The translations under genes were made by a program, and so were the position numbers. Shown in pieces: positions 33,570 to 36,107 of a stretch of DNA of 36,107 nt (the stretch's first letter is position 1; every line of letters begins with the position of its first letter). The notes under the pieces are model-generated. The model saw nothing but the letters and a program-made list of their open reading frames with translations, was not told the DNA's origin and did not search any database. Location of the stretch: NCBI RefSeq assembly GCF_000960475.2, contig NZ_JZDQ02000052.1, positions 1-36,107 on the forward strand, read 5' to 3'. This stretch comes from Nocardioides luteus (GTDB taxonomy: Bacteria > Actinomycetota > Actinomycetes > Propionibacteriales > Nocardioidaceae).

Positions 33570-33599
33570 AGCCATCGGACGACCGATGTGGAGACCGAT

Positions 33600-34925
33600 G
33601 TGCTGACTGACCTGCTCGAAGAACTCGCCCGCGAGGCGCCCACCGGCGGTGCCCCGCCCGGGCAGCTGTGGCGTCGTGGCCGTCGGATGGCTCGTACGCG
33701 GCGTGTCGGCACCGTCGCCATCGCTGCTGTCGCCTGTGTGCTGCTGATCGCTCTGGGGTCGGTGACCTGGCAGCAACGCGCGGTCGAGCCGCCCGTCGCG
33801 GACACCGAGACGAAGACGTACGTCCCGGCACGGATCTACACGCCTAGCCCCTTTCTCCCGGGGACGGATGAGCAGGGTCCGCCAGGGGTCCTGATCGCGA
33901 CGATCGAGGCCGAGCGCGAGGGATGGGTCGATCGTGGACGTGGGCTGGTCGGGGTCTCGGCGACCACCGGCGACTACCGGTTCCTCGACCTTCCCGACGC
34001 GAATCCGGAGTACCTCGGTGATGCCGCGCTGTCACCCGACGGCCGGCACGTGGCGTACTGGATCACCGGCTCGGTTCCCGATCCGCTCCCGGAACGTCCG
34101 AAAGTGCCGAGCAGCAGCGCATTCTCTGAGCTGCCGCCGATCGTCGGTTACGCCGTCTACGACACCGTCACCGGCAAGGTCGGACGACGGGTGCAGTCGA
34201 CGCAGCATGGCCTCGGCAGCCAAGCCTTCGTCTGGTTCGACCCTGGGCATCTGGCTGTGACGTACGGCCAGATGCGGGACTGTTGCAGCGCCACCCCCAA
34301 CCGGACCCTTGTCCATGATCTGGCCAGCGGCACGGCCAGCGCTCTGTCGGTCGACGTCACGATGGCCAGCACGAACGGCCGTGGGACCCTCATCGACGGC
34401 AGCGCCGACACCGAGCGGCGCACCGGGACGAGCACTCTGATCGGTGCCGACGGTTCGACGCGATCGGTCAGGACGCGCACCTCCGATGCGTCGAGGACGA
34501 GCGGCAGCATGTTCGCCGTCCTGAGCCCTGATGCGACGAAGGTCGCGTTCCTCACCGGATCCTCGACGCCGGACACCGTCGAGCTCGTCGGCATCGAGGA
34601 CGGGACCACCCGCACGATCGACCTACAGAGCCTTGGCGTTGTTGCCTGGCTGGACGCGACCCACCTCGCCGCCTACGCCGAACGTCCCGACGACGAAGCC
34701 CATCTCGACCTTCTGTCGGTGGACGTTCGTGACGGCTCCACGACGACGTTCGTCCGGAACGCAGACGAGGCCCGGTTCGCGATCAACCTCCTCGACTCGC
34801 CGGTCCGCGACCAGCCGGACCCGCCGGAGCCCTGGTCTCCGTGGAGGATCACAGGCACCGCGGCTGCGGTCGTCGCCGGCGCTGCGATCGCGATCCTCGT
34901 CTGGAGGCGCCGTGTGGGACGCTGA
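33600..34925 (+). CDS. Membrane protein with beta-propeller-like outer domain (possible sigma-factor partner)
   Basis: A 441-residue protein with a short cytoplasmic N terminus (LTDLLEELAREAPTGG), TM helix about 36-56 (VGTVAIAAVACVLLIALGSV), a long outer region with repeated LSPDGRHVAYW / LSPDATKVAFL blades typical of WD40/TolB-like propellers, and a second TM helix near 420-437. The GTG at 33600 has GGAG six bases upstream; the GTG at 33588 is possible. It overlaps the sigma factor gene by 14 bases, so it may serve as its membrane regulator. The gene order, with the sigma gene second, is the reverse of the usual sigma/anti-sigma order. No zinc anti-sigma motif is visible. Confidence 0.75.
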   Translation: MLTDLLEELAREAPTGGAPPGQLWRRGRRMARTRRVGTVAIAAVACVLLIALGSVTWQQRAVEPPVADTETKTYVPARIYTPSPFLPGTDEQGPPGVLIATIEAEREGWVDRGRGLVGVSATTGDYRFLDLPDANPEYLGDAALSPDGRHVAYWITGSVPDPLPERPKVPSSSAFSELPPIVGYAVYDTVTGKVGRRVQSTQHGLGSQAFVWFDPGHLAVTYGQMRDCCSATPNRTLVHDLASGTASALSVDVTMASTNGRGTLIDGSADTERRTGTSTLIGADGSTRSVRTRTSDASRTSGSMFAVLSPDATKVAFLTGSSTPDTVELVGIEDGTTRTIDLQSLGVVAWLDATHLAAYAERPDDEAHLDLLSVDVRDGSTTTFVRNADEARFAINLLDSPVRDQPDPPEPWSPWRITGTAAAVVAGAAIAILVWRRRVGR

Positions 34926-35427
34926 CAGCCACAGCTTCGAGGACTTCGTCGCGGCACGCCGCCCGGCCCTGCTGCGTACGGCCTTCCTCCTCACCGGGCA
35001 GGCCGCCGACGCCGAGGACCTGGTCCAGACGACGCTCATCAAGGTGGTGCCGAGCTGGGGCAGGATCAAGGACAACCCCGAGGCGTACGTCCGCAAGGTG
35101 CTCGCCCGGGAAGCCACCACCCGGTGGCGTACCCGCCGCTGGCGGGAGACCGTGGTCGAGCACCTCCCCGATCGCGAGGCGACCGGCCCGGACCTGACGT
35201 CGAGCGTCGCCGTTCGGGACGCGCTGCTGCGGCTCGCGCCCCGGCAGCGGGCCGTCATCGTCCTGCGCTACTACGACGACCTCACCGAGCGCGAGACCGC
35301 GGCCGCGCTCGGCGTCTCGATCGGCACCGTCAAGTCCCAGACCAGCGACGCGCTCGCTCGGCTCCGCGCGTTGATCCCAGATCTGGCCGCACCCGACGGA
35401 ACCTCGGTTGCGGGCTTCCGAGGGTGA
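34912..35427 (+). CDS. Sigma-70 family (SigE-type ECF) sigma factor
   Basis: A 171-residue ECF sigma factor of the short actinobacterial SigE-like type. Region 2 is FEDFVAARRPALLRTAFLLTG with DAEDLVQTTLIKV (about 9-45), and region 4 is LAPRQRAVIVLRYYDDLTERETAAALGVSIGTVKSQTSDALARL (about 108-151). It directs RNA polymerase to its own promoters. GTG at 34912 has GGAGG four bases upstream and overlaps the propeller gene. Its own operon may be a target (ECF-like boxes at 33543-33569). Confidence 0.92.
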   Translation: MWDADSHSFEDFVAARRPALLRTAFLLTGQAADAEDLVQTTLIKVVPSWGRIKDNPEAYVRKVLAREATTRWRTRRWRETVVEHLPDREATGPDLTSSVAVRDALLRLAPRQRAVIVLRYYDDLTERETAAALGVSIGTVKSQTSDALARLRALIPDLAAPDGTSVAGFRG

Positions 35428-35469
35428 CCTGAGAAACTGCGGGGAACCCCGAAACCCGAGGAGACGTAC

Positions 35470-35964
35470 GTGTCGAGGAAGCTGCTGAGCGTCGCGGCTG
35501 TCCTCTCGGCGACCGCTCTCGCGGGCTGCGGATCCGGGGAGCCCAGCAGCGGCAGCCCCGGGCCCAGCCCCGTCGCCTCACCCGTCGAGGCCTCCGGGCC
35601 CTGTCTCTTCGAGCCTGAACAGGTCGCCCGTGCCATCCCTGGCTCCTGGTCCCACACCGCTGACGAGGACGTCTGCACCTATACCAGCGATCGGGGTGCG
35701 ATCTTCGTGACGACGCTGGTCGACACGTCTGTCTCTGCTGGGCTCGATGCGAGCCGGGAGGACTGCCTGGCTTCTCCACCTCCTGTGGATGTCGGGGATC
35801 GGGCGTTCGTGTGTATCGAGTCGCACGAGGACGGGGATCTCGTCGTCGGGAACGTCGCTGTCGGGAACCGGCTGTGGTCGCTTGTCATCGTTCCTGATGA
35901 GGGGGTTCATGATGCTGAGCTCGGGGCGATGGGGCGGCTTGTGGAGATGGTCGCTGACTCTTAG
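35470..35964 (+). CDS. Secreted lipoprotein, DUF3558-like
   Basis: A 164-residue lipoprotein: signal peptide MSRKLLSVAAVLSATALAG, lipobox LAGC with C20 as the lipidation site, a Ser/Pro/Gly linker, then a domain with CLFEPEQVARAIPG and VCTYTSDRG reminiscent of actinobacterial DUF3558 lipoproteins. Function unknown. The GTG at 35470 has GAGGAGA five bases upstream. It follows the sigma factor gene by 42 bases and may belong to the same operon. Confidence 0.75.
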   Translation: MSRKLLSVAAVLSATALAGCGSGEPSSGSPGPSPVASPVEASGPCLFEPEQVARAIPGSWSHTADEDVCTYTSDRGAIFVTTLVDTSVSAGLDASREDCLASPPPVDVGDRAFVCIESHEDGDLVVGNVAVGNRLWSLVIVPDEGVHDAELGAMGRLVEMVADS

Positions 35965-35983
35965 GGCTGGTCGCTTCGAGACC

Positions 35984-36027
35984 AACACAGTCCTCTTCTT
36001 GGGGAGAGCTCGGTTGGCGACTGTGTT
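35984..36027 (+). terminator. Hairpin with T-run after the lipoprotein gene
   Basis: AACACAGTC (35984-35992) pairs perfectly with GACTGTGTT (36019-36027), with TTC after it and a 26-base loop that can fold further. It lies 20 bases after the lipoprotein stop. Confidence 0.5.
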
Positions 36028-36090
36028 TTCGGGTCAGGGTTCGCCGCCGACCCGTTCTTTGAGTGTTTCTCGATCGCGCGCCGCGTCAAG

Positions 36091-36105
36091 GACGGGCTTC
36101 GCCCG
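36091..36105. terminator. Short GC hairpin at the window end
   Basis: CGGGC-TTC-GCCCG forms a small stem near the window edge; it may belong to the end of a gene beyond the window. The rest of 36028-36107 shows nothing I can support. Confidence 0.3.
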
Positions 36106-36107
36106 CC

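Noticed and set aside
31260..33587. A very long plus-strand frame continuous with the propeller gene
   Set aside because: The first 780 or so codons are antisense to the reductase-phosphatase gene and show no domain; the real protein starts near 33600.

Overview
The window is about 70% GC, densely coded and rich in GTG starts. It carries several gene orders typical of Actinobacteria: a Nif3-like gene, a coiled-coil zinc-ribbon gene and a histidine phosphatase in a row; a TatA/TatC pair; a sigma-70 gene overlapping a membrane propeller gene; and an Rv2629-like eRF1-fold protein. The best guess is a Nocardioides-type actinobacterium (Propionibacteriales). That is an inference from composition and gene content; no rRNA or tRNA gene is present to fix it. 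No CRISPR array, transposase, phage gene or replication origin was seen. No gene-free stretch exceeds 300 bases; the longest are about 140-155 bases (5489-5626, 11578-11731, 25667-25815, 35965-36107).

Layout. 1-2914: a DECH-box superfamily 2 helicase with an unusual hydrophobic segment, closely bracketed by two inverted copies of a repeat cassette. 2922-6568: a Bcr/CflA-type efflux pump and a hydroxyacid-oxoacid transhydrogenase (minus strand), divergent from a 2-oxoglutarate dioxygenase of the TauD/TfdA type. 6627-11577: an RNB ribonuclease with a small membrane protein, a YaaA-family gene, and the phosphatase / zinc-ribbon / Nif3 operon. 11732-17474: a five-gene overlapping operon for a spermidine/putrescine-type ABC importer plus a YtcJ-like amidohydrolase. 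17850-20343: a four-gene operon encoding a Tat-exported intradiol-dioxygenase-like lipoprotein followed by tatA, tatC and a tatB-like gene. It ends in a palindromic repeat cluster shared with the convergent acyl-CoA ligase gene.

22080-25666 looks like an envelope signalling island. A small membrane protein with an Asp/His tail, a histidine kinase and an OmpR-type regulator face, tail to tail, a soluble Ser/Thr kinase and a secreted Asp-rich repeat protein. The two outer intergenic regions carry the same ATGAGAG-NN-CTCTCAT palindrome, so both arms may answer to the same regulator. 25816-27377: a membrane-anchored unknown and a baeRF-type protein.

33482 down to 27398 (minus strand) is a four-gene cluster: a fatty-acyl-reductase-like protein fused to a HAD phosphatase, a zinc alcohol dehydrogenase, a LarA-like (nickel-pincer family) enzyme and a PlsC-type acyltransferase. 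This combination suggests an uncharacterised lipid or lipid-headgroup pathway and is the best candidate for an undescribed system here. 33600-35964 holds a membrane propeller protein, its overlapping sigma factor and a lipoprotein.
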